This document shows, piece by piece, positions 23,359-34,459 of a DNA stretch of 64,000 nucleotides. The DNA comes from Cinnamomum chago (taxonomy: Eukaryota; Streptophyta; Magnoliopsida; Laurales; Lauraceae), in the NCBI GenBank assembly GCA_038049695.1, contig CP142452.1, positions 51,232,501 to 51,296,500 on the forward strand, in the 5' to 3' direction. Made by a program: the position numbers and the translations under genes. The notes under the pieces are model-generated. The model had not been told where the DNA came from and did not search any database. It saw only the letters and a program-made list of their open reading frames with translations. Numbering within the stretch: position 1 is the stretch's first letter; each line of letters opens with the position of its first letter.

Positions 23359-25240
23359 TGTTAGATTGTATGGTCTCAATCCATTAGTTGATGTAATAAA
23401 TTGATTAATTTCTTTATTTATCAATATAATCATTCTTTCCTTTCATGAGATGAATGGTGATTTATTACTTAATGCACATGACCAATACATATGACATAAT
23501 GGTTCATGAGATGAACCGGGTCCCATTAGTATATTAGATGTGATATATGTATATGGATAAGATCCACCACATACGGGAGATATGTGTCACAAATCTTATA
23601 CTTAAAATACCTTCACAACCAGTGACGAGATTGGGCATCTCATCTGGCAAGGTCGCAGCACTTTGATCACTATGAGATAGTGTGATTTGTCTCGATCATC
23701 AGAATGTAAGATTATGGATCATTGTGCCGGTACATTAGATGTATTAAAGGACCATGAGAAGCACCTTATGAAATACTGTCTCGATTTAAGGACTGCTCTC
23801 ATAATTCCATAGCAATAGGCTCTCAATCATGAGACATTGATGAACTCAAGTTTCTGTCTATTCATTTGCTTTGAGTCACCAATGAGTGAGGCCAACTGTA
23901 GGTCAACACCTCGGTGTCTTGGGTACTTGGTAGAAGGACTGTGGGAACATGCAATGATCAAGATGGAATCTATCTACATTATCCCCTTGTGCCAATTAAT
24001 GGATTTATCATTGGTAAGTGCGCACCCATTCCAATTAAGAGTTAATTGGAGCGGTACCAAATGATCATTATAATTAATTGGGGCTCAAGGATAATAAGAT
24101 GTTGATCTAAGATTGGATGGGACAGATTTATTCCAATTGATCCATGGATAATGATAGAGGGGCCTACTTATGGTAATGTGGAAGTTTAGGGTCTTCATTG
24201 TAATTTATTCCTAAGACTGGAGTGCAATTGCATTTATATAGTGGAGTTATTTGCAATTAACTGTGGGTTGGGATTGCACATGAGATGTGGGGTCGCGTGT
24301 CCCAGTTGGAGCCAGCTTTCTAAGGAAACCCTAGTGGTCCCCACGCTAGCCCAAGTTATTAGAAAGATACTAATTCTACTTGAACTCTAAAAGGAAGGTT
24401 ACTATTTCTATTTGAAGTGAGACTTCTAATTCTAAGGAAACCCTAGTGGTCCCTACGCTAGCCCAAGTTATTAGAAAGATACTAATTCTACTTGAACTCT
24501 AAAAGGAATGTTACTATTTCTATTTGAAGTGAGACTTCTAATAGTGGTGATGGTAAGCTACTAATTATTAATGGAAGTAGGACTTCTATTTTAATTAGAA
24601 AGGAGAAAGCTACTAATTGTTGTGGAAGGGAGACTTCTATGGCAACTAGCAAGGGAGAAGTTTACTATTTTGTAATGGGAGTTAAACTTCTATTTCAAAT
24701 AGGAAAAGAGGTGGATTTGAGGGCTATATAAAGGGGAATAAACCTCTCATGGTCGTGCATAATAAGTAGTGCAAGTCTAGCCCCTTTGTGCGAGAGTTGC
24801 ACAAGTTCTCTTCCTCTCTAAGTTCCCCTCTCTTTCACCTTTAGTTCCTTAGAGTTACTAGTTGGGTTTTCTCTTGAAGATTCCACCATCTTCTTGAGAA
24901 AAGAGATCTAATACGGGTCATAGCGTGGACGATCAAAAGGTGTTGGAGATTCTAAATTGGATAGTGAAGGTGTTCATCATCAAAGGAAAGAACTCAAATT
25001 CTCGATTAGAGTACAACAATGCTCCAAAGGTATATCTACATCCTTGTATGTTGTGGATTTCGTGGTTGCATTTTTAGGTGTTGTTTTCTATCTTTTAGAT
25101 AGTATATTGCTGTACATGATTTATGGGTTTGAGGGATTGCATCCTAGATTGGGTTTGTTGCCTTCTAGATAATTGATCCCTGCATCAAGTGGGTCAAAAG
25201 CTTTTGAAACCTGTCTGGAAGGCCCACCTAGTTTCCAACA
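23359..25240 (+). repeat. Copia A 3' LTR (1882 bp)
   Basis: Uninterrupted LTR with TGTTAGATTG...TTTCCAACA ends, TATA box at 24724-24733, and TSD aaatc after it. It preserves the empty sites for the three insertions in the 5' LTR. It is longer than the copia B 5' LTR mainly because of a 112-bp tandem duplication. Confidence 0.94.
24319..24542 (+). repeat. 112-bp tandem duplication in the copia A 3' LTR
   Basis: Units 24319-24430 and 24431-24542 both start tctaaggaaaccctagtgg and differ at only a few bases. The copia A 5' LTR and copia B have a single copy. Confidence 0.9.
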
Positions 25241-25245
25241 AAATC

Positions 25246-26062
25246 TTCTGAGGAGATTCCTTTGCCAGTGTCTCCGATTAGAAAGAGTTTGATAATCACT
25301 CCTCCAACAGGACATGACACGGGCAGTCGACCAATGGAGAGGGGTGAGCCTTCATCCGGACCATCTCTTCAGTATGCGAAGAAAGTGTTGAAGAGCGTTT
25401 TGAGCTCATGGGTAGAAACTCTTTCTTCTAGCCATTTGGAAGCTGACTTTGGCATGATCAAGCATGTACAGGACATCCTTGCTGACAGCGAAGAGGTCGG
25501 TTTGGACATTGCAAGTGCGAAGGCTTTTGTTGATGAAGTCATAGCTCTAGGCAACAAGTGGACTGAGACCAAGAACTTCCCAAGCGGTGACATCTTCAAT
25601 GAGATGTTTTTTAAGCCTTCTGGCGAGGTCAAGTCTGAACTGAACGAGATCTCGCGAACTCGGAAGAAATTCATTCGGGAGAGGAATGTCACCGAGTTGG
25701 CCATCATTGAGCTAACAGAAGACCTGCACTGTCTTGATAGGGAGGTCGTTGAAGCTAGGCAACGTCTCGAGTTATTGGAGGAACAAGCTACTGCCAAATG
25801 GGCTGCCATTGTGGAAGCTCGTGCTAGAGAACGTACTCTGATTCGCCAGGTCGAGGAGGCTGAGAGAAATCTCCGGAGGAAGACTCAAGAGTACGAGCAA
25901 TGACAAATTCTTTGGGAAGAACTTCCCCGTGCTGCAGATGGGTCGCAGCATTCTGCCGCATTTTATGGAAAGATTTTGAAGAAGCGTGGCCTGGAAGCTT
26001 TAGAGGCTAAGGCCAAGAGTCTGCTTGAGGAGTTGAATCTTTGGTTGAATACCATGCTAGAC
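25246..26062 (+). pseudogene. PMD-like pseudogene, 3' part (coiled-coil C-terminus)
   Basis: Coding resumes in the frame left at 3120. An open stretch to 25903 encodes a Ser/Pro-rich segment and then a long amphipathic region (RRTRKKF-like charged stretches, EVVEARQRLELLEEQATAKW) with heptad-like Leu/Glu spacing, probably a coiled coil. A TGA at 25901 interrupts it. Homologous reading continues in the same frame (LPRAADGSQHSAAFYGKILK) to a natural-looking stop at 26062 after LLEELNLWLNTMLD. T-rich sequence with the look of a 3' UTR follows. Coiled-coil C-termini are common in PMD-type plant proteins. The function is not known. Confidence 0.6.
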
Positions 26063-26258
26063 TAAGCTCCTGATTTTTGTAACAAACTCTTTTTTCTTCT
26101 TCTCTTTTGGTACCTCTATGTAAAGAACATTTTTGGTACTCTGTATACCTTTTACTCAAATTCTTTTTGATAAAAATAAGCAAAAGTTGGATGAGAATGT
26201 TTGTTTGAAAATTTGACCAAAAGGTTGTCATTTTGTGAAAATCTTTTTGTCAAAGGGT
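26063..26258 (+). other. Presumed 3' UTR of the PMD-like pseudogene
   Basis: T-rich, non-coding sequence directly follows the stop. No clear polyadenylation signal can be fixed. Confidence 0.35.
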
Positions 26259-26490
26259 TGTTTTGGGCATGAAAGCCAGATTTTGTGGCGAAAGCCTGGT
26301 GTTTTTTTTTTTTTTTTTTTTTGATAGCTTAAAAGCTGGATTTTGAGATGGCGTGGGAGCCAGATTTGTTTGTGGCATGGAAGCCAAAGTTTTGGGATGG
26401 CATGAAAGCCGAATTTTGGAGATGGCTTGAAAGCTGAATTTTTGAGATGGCTTGAAAGTCGGTTTTTGAGATGGCATGAATTCTTCGGCT
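26259..26490 (+). repeat. Degenerate about 30-bp minisatellite with a poly-T run
   Basis: Variants of gagatggcttgaaagctgaa repeat about eight times between 26259 and 26480. A run of about 20 T lies at 26302-26321. The array abuts the LTR start at 26491. Confidence 0.7.
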
Positions 26491-27748
26491 TGTAAGACCC
26501 CATCCCGAGTGACCTCGATTAGTGTTAATTAAGTCGTGTTATAGTTCTAAGTGTGATTAATAGATTTTGGTTTATTGGGGAATAGATTTTTGATATAGCT
26601 TTGAGGAATTTTGAGTGCCTTTGTGACTAGTTTGGCCCTTTAGAGGTTCCTTTATAACTTTGCGTTTACTTGGGAGATTATCTGAGATTCTTGTGTTTAT
26701 TGTTTTAATCCCATTTTACTTGTCTCGTTAATCCCTACAACTTTTATGTTGATCTCGTGCCCATTCGAGACCCCGAAACCCAACTTTCCTAGCATTGAGG
26801 GCAAAACAGTCATTGTGCACTAAATTTGTACCCAAAATTTGGTATCCCCGAAACCCAAGAAACATATACTTTTTGGAAACTAGATGTTTCAATGATCACT
26901 TTTCTCTCCTTCATCAAATTCATCCGAAGTCCCGAAAACCATGATTTCACCCCAATGAGATTATTAATAGTGGAGCCCACTCCCCATTTGCTTTATAAGA
27001 AACTCTTCTCCTTCCTTTCCTCTTTTCCAGCACAAGAACCCTAAGCTAGGGCTTTTCTTTGTTTTCCCTTCCCTTCTAGCTTTTCCATCTCCAATATCTC
27101 TACCAAACCTTGCACAAATGGAGAAATGCTTGTCTTCACTCTCTTCCTCCCTTTGAGAACTCTCCATTGATACCACTTTTAGAGAAGACCCTCCATTTCA
27201 AGATACTCTTTGAGCTCTCCTTGCCCATTTGGAGAACCGACAAGTAAGCAATCCTCCTCATCTCTTATATTTGTCTTCCTTTTGCCTTGAAGAGGTTCCA
27301 TTTTCATTATTGTAAGGTTTCTCCTTCTATTTCTTGTTTTGACCCATTTAGGGTTTGTTTTTGGGGATTTTGGTTCATAGCTTGGATTCTTGGCTTGGAG
27401 GAGTGTTAGAGCTTGTTATTGATTAGCTTGGACCCAAGGCAAGTGGATGATTTAATTTTATGAGTTTTCAATGGTTTTATAAGAAATGTGGTTGATTTTA
27501 TTGTTTTCCCATACATGCTTATTTATTGCTTTGACTTGAAATGAATGCTCATAAAGATCCTTGATAGTGCATTTATTGTCATAGAAATGTATTGGTTCAT
27601 GGCATTTAATTTTCTCTTGTTTTATCTCAAATCTGCTCTTGTGTGTAGTGGTTTCCTTCCCTTATTTCTTTGTATTTGGATGTGATATTGTTGGAGGAAG
27701 ATGGAATGGATGTTGCAGGAGATTTGATGTTGATTTGGATGGAGTTTT
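26491..27748 (-). mobile_element. Minus-strand long LTR, interrupted by copia B
   Basis: Begins tgtaagaccccatcccgagtgacctcg, the reverse complement of the LTR end seen at 286 and 53517. Blocks such as the cttttggaaactaga region are shared with 4315-4335 (minus copy) and 53110. The sequence is cut at 27749 by copia B. The remainder should lie beyond the end of copia B, outside the window. Confidence 0.85.
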
Positions 27749-29507
27749 TGTTAGTTTTATGGTCTCAATACCAAGGGTATATGATGTAATAAAATGATTC
27801 ATTTCTTGATTTATCAATACAATCATGCTTTCCTTTCATGAGATGAATGGTGTTTAATTACTTGCACATAACCAATACGTATGACATAATGGTTCATGAG
27901 ATGAGCCGGAGTCCACAAGTATACTAGATGTAATACATGTGTATGGATGAGATCCACATACAGGAGACATGTATTGCAAATCTTATACTTAAATATCTAC
28001 ACAACCAGTGATGAGATTGGACATCTCATCTGACAAGGTTGAGCACTTTGATCACTATGAGATAGTGTGATTTGTCTCGATCATCAGAATGTAAGATTCT
28101 GGGTCATGGTGCTAGTACATTTGATGTATTGAAGGACCATGAGAAGCACCTTATATACACTGTCTTTATTTTAAGGTATGCTCTCATAATTCCCTAGCAA
28201 TAGGCTCATAATCCCGAGACAATAATGAACTCAAGTTTCTATCTATTCATTTGCTTTGAGTCACCAATGAGTGAGGCCAATTGTAGGTCAACACCTCAGT
28301 GATTTGGGTATGTGGTAGTAGAGCTGTGGGAACATTCATTGGTCAAGATGGAATCTATCTTTAATATCCCCTTCTACCAATTAATGGATTTATCATTGGT
28401 AAGTGCGCACCCATTCCAATTAAGAGTTAATTGGATCGGTACCAAATGATCATTATAATTAATTGGGGCTCAAGGATAATAAGATATGGATCTATTTTGG
28501 TGGACACGTCCATTTGATCCATGGATATAGATGGAGGGGCCTACTTGTGGTACTGAGGAAGTTTAAGGTCTTCATTGTAATTTATTCCTAAGACTGGAGT
28601 GCAATTGCATTTATATAGTGGAGTTATTTGCAATTAACTGTGGGCTCGGATTGCACATGAGATGTGGGGTCGCGTGTCCCAGTTGGAGCCAGCTTTCTAA
28701 GGAATCCCTAGTGGTCCCCACGCTAGCCCAAGTTATTAGAAAGATACTAATTCCACTTGAACTCTAAAAGGAAGGTTACTATTTCTATTTGAAGTGAGAC
28801 TTCTAATAGTGGTAATGGTAAGCTACTAATTATTAATGGAAGTAGGACTTCTATTTTAATTAGAAAGGAGAAAGCTACTGAGTGTTGTGGAAGTGAGACT
28901 TCTATGGCAACTAGCAAGGGAGAAGTTTACTATTTTGTAATGGGAGTTAAACTTCTATTTCAAATAGGAAAAGAGGTGGATTTGAGGGCTATATAAAGGG
29001 GAATAAACCTCTCTTGGTCGTGCATAATAAGTAGTGCAAGTCCAGCCCCTTTGTGCGAGAGTTGCACAAGTTCTCTTCCTCTCTAAGTTCCCCTCTCTTT
29101 CACCTTTAGTTCCTTAGAGTTACTAGTTGGGTTTTCTCTTGAAGATTCCACCATCTTCTTGAGAAAAGAGATCTAATACGGGTCATAGCGTGGAAGATCA
29201 AAAGGTGTTGGAGATTTTGAATTGGATAGTGAAGGTGTTCATCATCAAAGGAAAGAACTCAAATTCTCGATTAGAGCACAACAATGCTCCAAAGGTATAT
29301 CTACATCCTTGTATGTTGTAGATTTCGTGGTTGCATGTTTATGTGCTATTTTCTATCTTCTAGATAGGTTATGTTGCTGTACATGATTTATGAGATTGAG
29401 GGATTGCATCCTGGATTGGGTTTAATGCTTTCTAGATTATTGATCCCTACATCAAGTGGGTCAAAAGTTTTTGAAACCTGTCTGGAAGGCCCACCTATAT
29501 TCCAACA
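27749..29507 (+). repeat. Copia B 5' LTR (1759 bp)
   Basis: Starts tgttagttttatggtctcaat and ends cctatattccaaca, followed by the PBS. It contains ctatataaag at 28989-28998. It is uninterrupted and serves as reference for copia A. Confidence 0.93.
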
Positions 29508-29509
29508 AT

Positions 29510-29521
29510 TGGTATCAGAGC
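29510..29521 (+). other. Primer-binding site, copia B
   Basis: The sequence tggtatcagagc lies 2 bp after the LTR. Confidence 0.9.
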
Positions 29522-31273
29522 CATACCTCATCTCTAATCATGTTAGATCAACAAGCTTGCTCAAATCTTTGCATGAGATGCGAAGAAGATGAAGCAAGGG
29601 ATATGTAAGGATCAGTTTTGATGAATTTAGTTGGTTTGATAGTAGATTCATGTTTGGATAGTCACAAAAGGGTTTAATAATGATGGTAGGATGGTAGGAA
29701 GTCATTGGAACACTTTGGAAGTGATTTGGGGAAGAATGGACACGAAACAGAAAACCCACGTTGCAGGTTTTCGTCAGTCTGGTCGACCTGGCCCCGTGCT
29801 CGGTCGACCGGATGACTTGCAGGTCGGTCGACCGAGCCCCCTGGCCGGTCGACCGAGCCTTCTACCCAGCAGGTTGCCGAAACTGGTTTTTCAGTTTCGG
29901 GTCTTCTCTTACATCCTGTTATTCCCCCATTATTTGGCAACCTATTTTTGTGATTTGTATGGTTGTATGAGATACTAACTTGCAGATGATCATGTCCTCT
30001 CCATATGGCCCACAAGTCTTTAGCTTTCTATTTATTGTTATTGGTTTATTTAAGGCTAAATGTAAAGGGCACCATGGTTTCCTTGGTTTCCCGTGAAAGG
30101 GCAAGGCATGATGAATTTCCCTATAGCCCTTTTATTTCCATGTTTAGATTACCATGTACGTCTCATAATCGAGGCATAGGAATTTATGTAATTTTTCTAA
30201 ATTTGTAAATTCTGCCGATGTCCGAGACGAAGAAGGAAAGCGATGTTGGACTCTCTAATCAAAGAGTTTAAAGATTACCAAAAGTGTTTTGGAGTTGCCC
30301 AAAGAGTTTGATGAACTCCAGAAGTTTTGGAAAGTCTAGAAGTCCAAGAAGTCTATTCCGCTTGGGCCATGTGGAGGAGAGGACTAGTTTCTATTTTTTG
30401 CAATTTCTATTTATGGATGTATGCTTAAATTAGAATATTTCCAGATCTGATCCAAACATAGCAAGTTAATGAAGTTGGTCAAATCAAATTAATTTTTGGA
30501 AAGAGTTCTAATTAGTGTTGATGACCCATGAGATGGACACATTGCTAACACTAATTTAGAAACTGGACTTTCCTTAAAATAACTTGACTTGGAACCAATC
30601 TTAGATCATATCATGAGATGATTTGATGTTCATATGTATACATATGGGCCCTAATACCTTACAAGGAAATCCTCAATTCTAAACTATTAAGTGGGAGCGG
30701 GCATTTATATTTAGAAATCCCCATGGTTTTCCACCAAAGGTCCATTGTAAGGAAAGTATTAGCCTCGCGCCATCTTGAGAATGGCAGTTCCCCACGGAGG
30801 GCTCTTACTTGTCTGGTTACTAGATATGGATCTCCTATGGATAGTGTTGGTGAGACGGGGCGGGGGCCCACTCCCCAAGAAGGAGTTGCTCGCAACGGTT
30901 GTCATGCAATGCTAGTTGGTGGGTCACACTTAACTAAAATAATGATTTAGTATCCCCAAGGATTTGCCTCATTTATTTTAGAAACCAAAGCAAATCGGGA
31001 GTCATACATTATTTGGCATGAGATACCTAGATAATAATGAATGAAGGGGATCATGGAAAGTTTGTCTTAATTCCAATTTTGACCAACTTTGATCCGCACC
31101 AATCTAGGTGGTATTCGCACTCCCCAAGGAGGCATACCCCGGAGAATGGGGTTCCGATGTATTCTGAATTTAGTGGTTATGAGGATTCCATATAAATTTG
31201 GTAGAATACTAAACCCTAATGTCATTTAAATTCATTATTTGAATGTATGGTTGTGTGCTTCAGTATTTCTAGC
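29522..31273 (+). other. Untranslated leader of copia B
   Basis: Collinear with the copia A leader, about 1.75 kb, without gag coding. It includes the GGTCGACC cluster at 29781-29868 with four sites. Confidence 0.75.
29781..29868 (+). promoter_or_regulatory. GGTCGACC palindrome cluster in the copia B leader
   Basis: Four ggtcgacc sites (about 29781, 29802, 29825 and 29847), one more perfect than in copia A, where the first reads gatcgacc. The palindromes are kept between copies while coding sequence has decayed. Confidence 0.55.
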
Positions 31274-32433
31274 ATGAATTCAAATACTTTCAATCCACTT
31301 GTGACCATCCTCAACCAGAATAAGTTGGTGGGATCCAATTATGTAGACTGGAAACGGAACCTGGATATAGTCCTGACAGCTTCAGGATATAAATATGTCC
31401 TTACCAAACCCCCCTAGATGAGCCATTGCCGGAAGCATCATAGGAAGAAAATGAACTTTACACCAAGTGGGCCAAAGACGATGAGATGGCCAGATGTTAT
31501 ATACAGGCATCCATGTCTAGTGTTTTGCAACACCAACATCAATCCTTTAAGATTGCATATGATATTATATCAAACTTAAATGAGATGTTTGCGGAATAGG
31601 GCAGGCCTGCTAGACAAGCTGCTATAAGGGTGCTTATAAGCACCAAGATGGCTGAAGGCACACCAGTACAGGACCACATGTTGAAAATGATGGACTCATT
31701 GAATGAGTTAGATGTACTGGGGGCTGCGATTGATGCAGATTCGCAAATTGACATAATTCTTGAGTCACTACCAGAGTCATTCAACAATTTCAAGGTCAAC
31801 TATAATATGAATAAGATGAATTTGACTCTAGCTGAGCATTCTAGCCAGCTGGTGGTGACTGAAAGGATTATGAAGAAGAAGCCAACTGCCCTGATGACAG
31901 AAAAGTCATTTGCCAAGTCCAAACCGAAAGGCAAAGGGCGGAAAGGGAAGAAGAAATCAGTTCCGAAGGGTCCTAAGGCGGAGAATGGTCCTAATGGTGG
32001 TGTTGGCAAGGCTAAGGGTTCATGGACAAAAGGAAAGTGTTTCCATTGTGGTATGACAGAGCATTGGAAAAGAAATTTTCCAGATTATCTGTCTAAGAAG
32101 AAGACCTCAGGTATGATTGAGTCACTTGTTTCTGAAATTAGTTTTGCAACTGGTACTTTAGAATCTTGGTGTGTGGACTCCGGGGCAACTAATCACTTGT
32201 GTAATTCGTTGCAGGGGTTCCGGGAAACCAGGAGACTCAGTGACGGCGAAATCATTGTCAACCTAGGATCTGATGCTAAGGCGGATGCGGTCTCAGTAGG
32301 AGTTATTACCTTATGTTTTCAAGATAATAAGTTGGTTTTGTCGGACACTCTATATGTACTGTCTTTAAGGCGGAATTTAATTTCAGTTTCTAGTTTGGTG
32401 AATAAAAGTTATTCTATTACTTTTGGTACTGAA
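31274..32433 (+). pseudogene. Copia B gag and protease, broken
   Basis: From the ATG at 31274 (MNSNTFNPLV) the gag frame meets a stop at 31415 and a frameshift. A further stop at 31597 precedes an open stretch 31630-32433. The latter holds the gag C-terminus, a knuckle CFHCGMTEHWKRNF whose last Cys is replaced by Phe (Cys is kept in copia A), and protease WCVDSGATNHLCNS. It stops exactly at the Sirevirus insertion; coding resumes at 41001. Confidence 0.9.
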
Positions 32434-34060
32434 TGAAAGTCCAAGACCGAATCCTAGAGGGGGGGGGGGTGAATAGGATGAGCTCTAACAATCTAGACCA
32501 ATTTTAATTCTTTCAACTTTTAAGTCAATTAAGATGTGATGAAGATTAATTATCTTGTGATAGATAAGGATTTCTAAGATATGCATACACAAGTATTCAC
32601 CAACAACAATCTCCATACAACCAAAAGAGAATCATTCATGAAAAAGAGAGCAAAAGAGCAACCACCATGACAAGCACATTTATAGTGGTTCGGTCAAATT
32701 GCCTACATCCACTCCCGATACACTTATCGGTATTCACTAACTTCAATTAAGGTTTAGGATCACCTCAAACCTTACAAACAACACTATGCTTTTCAAGGCT
32801 AAGCATAAACCTTTACAACATATGCTTTTCAAGGCTAAGCATAAACCTTTACAACATAAAATATTTCTCTTAGAAAATATGCCTATGAATGCATTGATTA
32901 AGAGAACAATGAAGTGCAATGGAGTGCCTCTAAATAGGCTAATTAGAAAGTGAAAACTCAACTCCTAGAAATATGCATAACAATGATCAAGTCTATGAAT
33001 GATGCATTTTCTAGAAATAACTCTTTCTCTTTGAAAAGATAAAACCTTGAAAGATACAAAGATGTTAATCAAATATTTGAGAAAGAGTTGTATGTCTAAC
33101 ACATGTAATTAACAATGAAAAATAACTTGTTTTCAAAAAGGATGTTCTAAAGTCTAACAAGTTGATTTTGAAAACAAGAACACAAAATCATGTGTAACAT
33201 AGACAATATGTTGTATTCATAGCATATGAGATTACTAAAGTATTAAGCATGTTATGAAGGACAACACTTTAATAGGAAAGCATCTTGTTTATCATGTATT
33301 GAAAGAGATCAAAGATTTGAAACAAAACATGATTTTAAAAAGACTAGGATTAAAGAAAGCACACCCATTTGAAGATCAAAGGTTGACTTAGTGGAATGAC
33401 TTCATAATCCCTTTGAAAATGCTCTTGAGAAGATGCTAAACCTTGGCCTCAAAAGTCCCTCCAATGTCAGCAACTTTCTTCAACCAAAAAGCCACTTTTT
33501 ATAAAGAAAAAGTTGTCAACGGCTAGTCACCGGTCGACCTGGAAACAGGTCTCGGTCGACCGGGAAAGCACAACAGTCATATTTCTGACCGTTGGAAGGC
33601 TACTGCTCAAAACTGCATTTAAGAGCTACAGTGTTCCCGGTCGACCGGCTACCCTGGCCCGGTCGACCGACGACACTGGCAGAACAGCCCAGAATTCTGA
33701 AAATTTGAGAAATGCAGCTATGAAGGGCACCTCTCCAGGGGACTTTGAGGAACATATCCAAGCAAGAATTCATGACTGAAAGAAGATGAAAACTGAATAT
33801 TTAAAGCCATGAAAACTCCAAATCAAAATAATGATTTTAAAGAAAGAAACTTTGGAAAGCTTGGATGATTTTTGAAAACAACAACTCCATGATCTTAAAA
33901 GGTAAACTGAATTTGAAAACCATGCATATCAAAAGATAAAAACAAAGATTAAGAAGGAGAACTATGCATAATGATCCTATGAATAAAACCATGAAAGAAT
34001 GAGAGGACAAGCTTTATGAAAGTGAATGCATCCTATCAAAATGCAACAAAAACTCTAACA
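32434..34060 (-). repeat. Sirevirus 3' LTR (1627 bp)
   Basis: In its own orientation it starts TGTTAGAGTTTTTG and ends GGTCTTGGACTTTCA. It contains the palindromes (33531-33670), TATAAA (33498-33503), two 36-bp tandem units (32785-32856), the hairpin (32684-32713) and a C tract (about ten G on the plus strand near 32459). Confidence 0.94.
33531..33670 (-). promoter_or_regulatory. GGTCGACC palindromes upstream of TATAAA (Sirevirus 3' LTR)
   Basis: Four sites (33531, 33552, 33637, 33660) lie just upstream, on the minus strand, of the TATAAA at 33498-33503. They are interspersed with inverted caacagtc/gaccgttg segments as in element D. Confidence 0.6.
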
Positions 34061-34350
34061 ATCTCCCTCTTTTCAATTTGATGGCAACTCTTGAAGCTTG
34101 AACTCTCTCTCAATCTCCTTTGAATCTAGAACAACAACAACTTTGGATATTTAAGGAGCTTTGGATATTTGGGAGCATTTGGATATTTTGGAGCTTTGGA
34201 TTTTCCTTGCAGGAGCGACGACACAAGACGACCAACCTAGAAGCTATACAAAAAAATGCACTCAAGGCAAAGCTACTCCCCCTCAATCAAAGCAACCCTT
34301 GAAATCTTCTCCCCCTCACTTAGTGAACTCTCTCCCCCTTTGACATCTAA
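34061..34350 (-). other. Polypurine tracts of the Sirevirus
   Basis: On the minus strand AAAAGAGGGAGAT directly precedes the 3' LTR. Further GGGGGAG-type tracts occur at about 34275-34345. Multiple polypurine tracts are a Sirevirus feature. Confidence 0.8.
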
Positions 34351-34459
34351 TTGCAAAGGAGCCTGCCCAACATAGATAAAACACACAACCTTGTTAGTAG
34401 CACCTGTTTATAAGAGATATAAAAATAAGATGTGGAACAGGTGATTAGCCAACAAGAAT

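Larger units (their letters stand above)
3121..25240 (+). mobile_element. Copia element A (complete, heavily interrupted and decayed)
   Basis: The LTRs start TGTTAGATTG and end TTTCCAACA. Perfect 5-bp TSDs aaatc flank the element (3116-3120 and 25241-25245). The primer-binding site matches initiator-Met tRNA at 17718, and a purine tract precedes the 3' LTR at 23347. The domain order is gag, protease, integrase, reverse transcriptase, RNase H, which is the Ty1/copia order. The 5' LTR contains three later insertions (3925-6912, 7336-15005, 15306-17504), each with its own TSD. Without them the 5' LTR is about 1.72 kb. The element interrupts a PMD-like pseudogene. Confidence 0.93.

Noticed and set aside
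287..26490. Internal region of one LTR element flanked by the LTRs at 1-286 and 26491-27748
   Set aside because: The two LTRs are in opposite orientation, so they cannot be the pair of one element; no PBS or PPT is next to them.
26228..26503. Lys-rich minus-strand ORFs
   Set aside because: Produced by the poly-T run and the 30-bp minisatellite.
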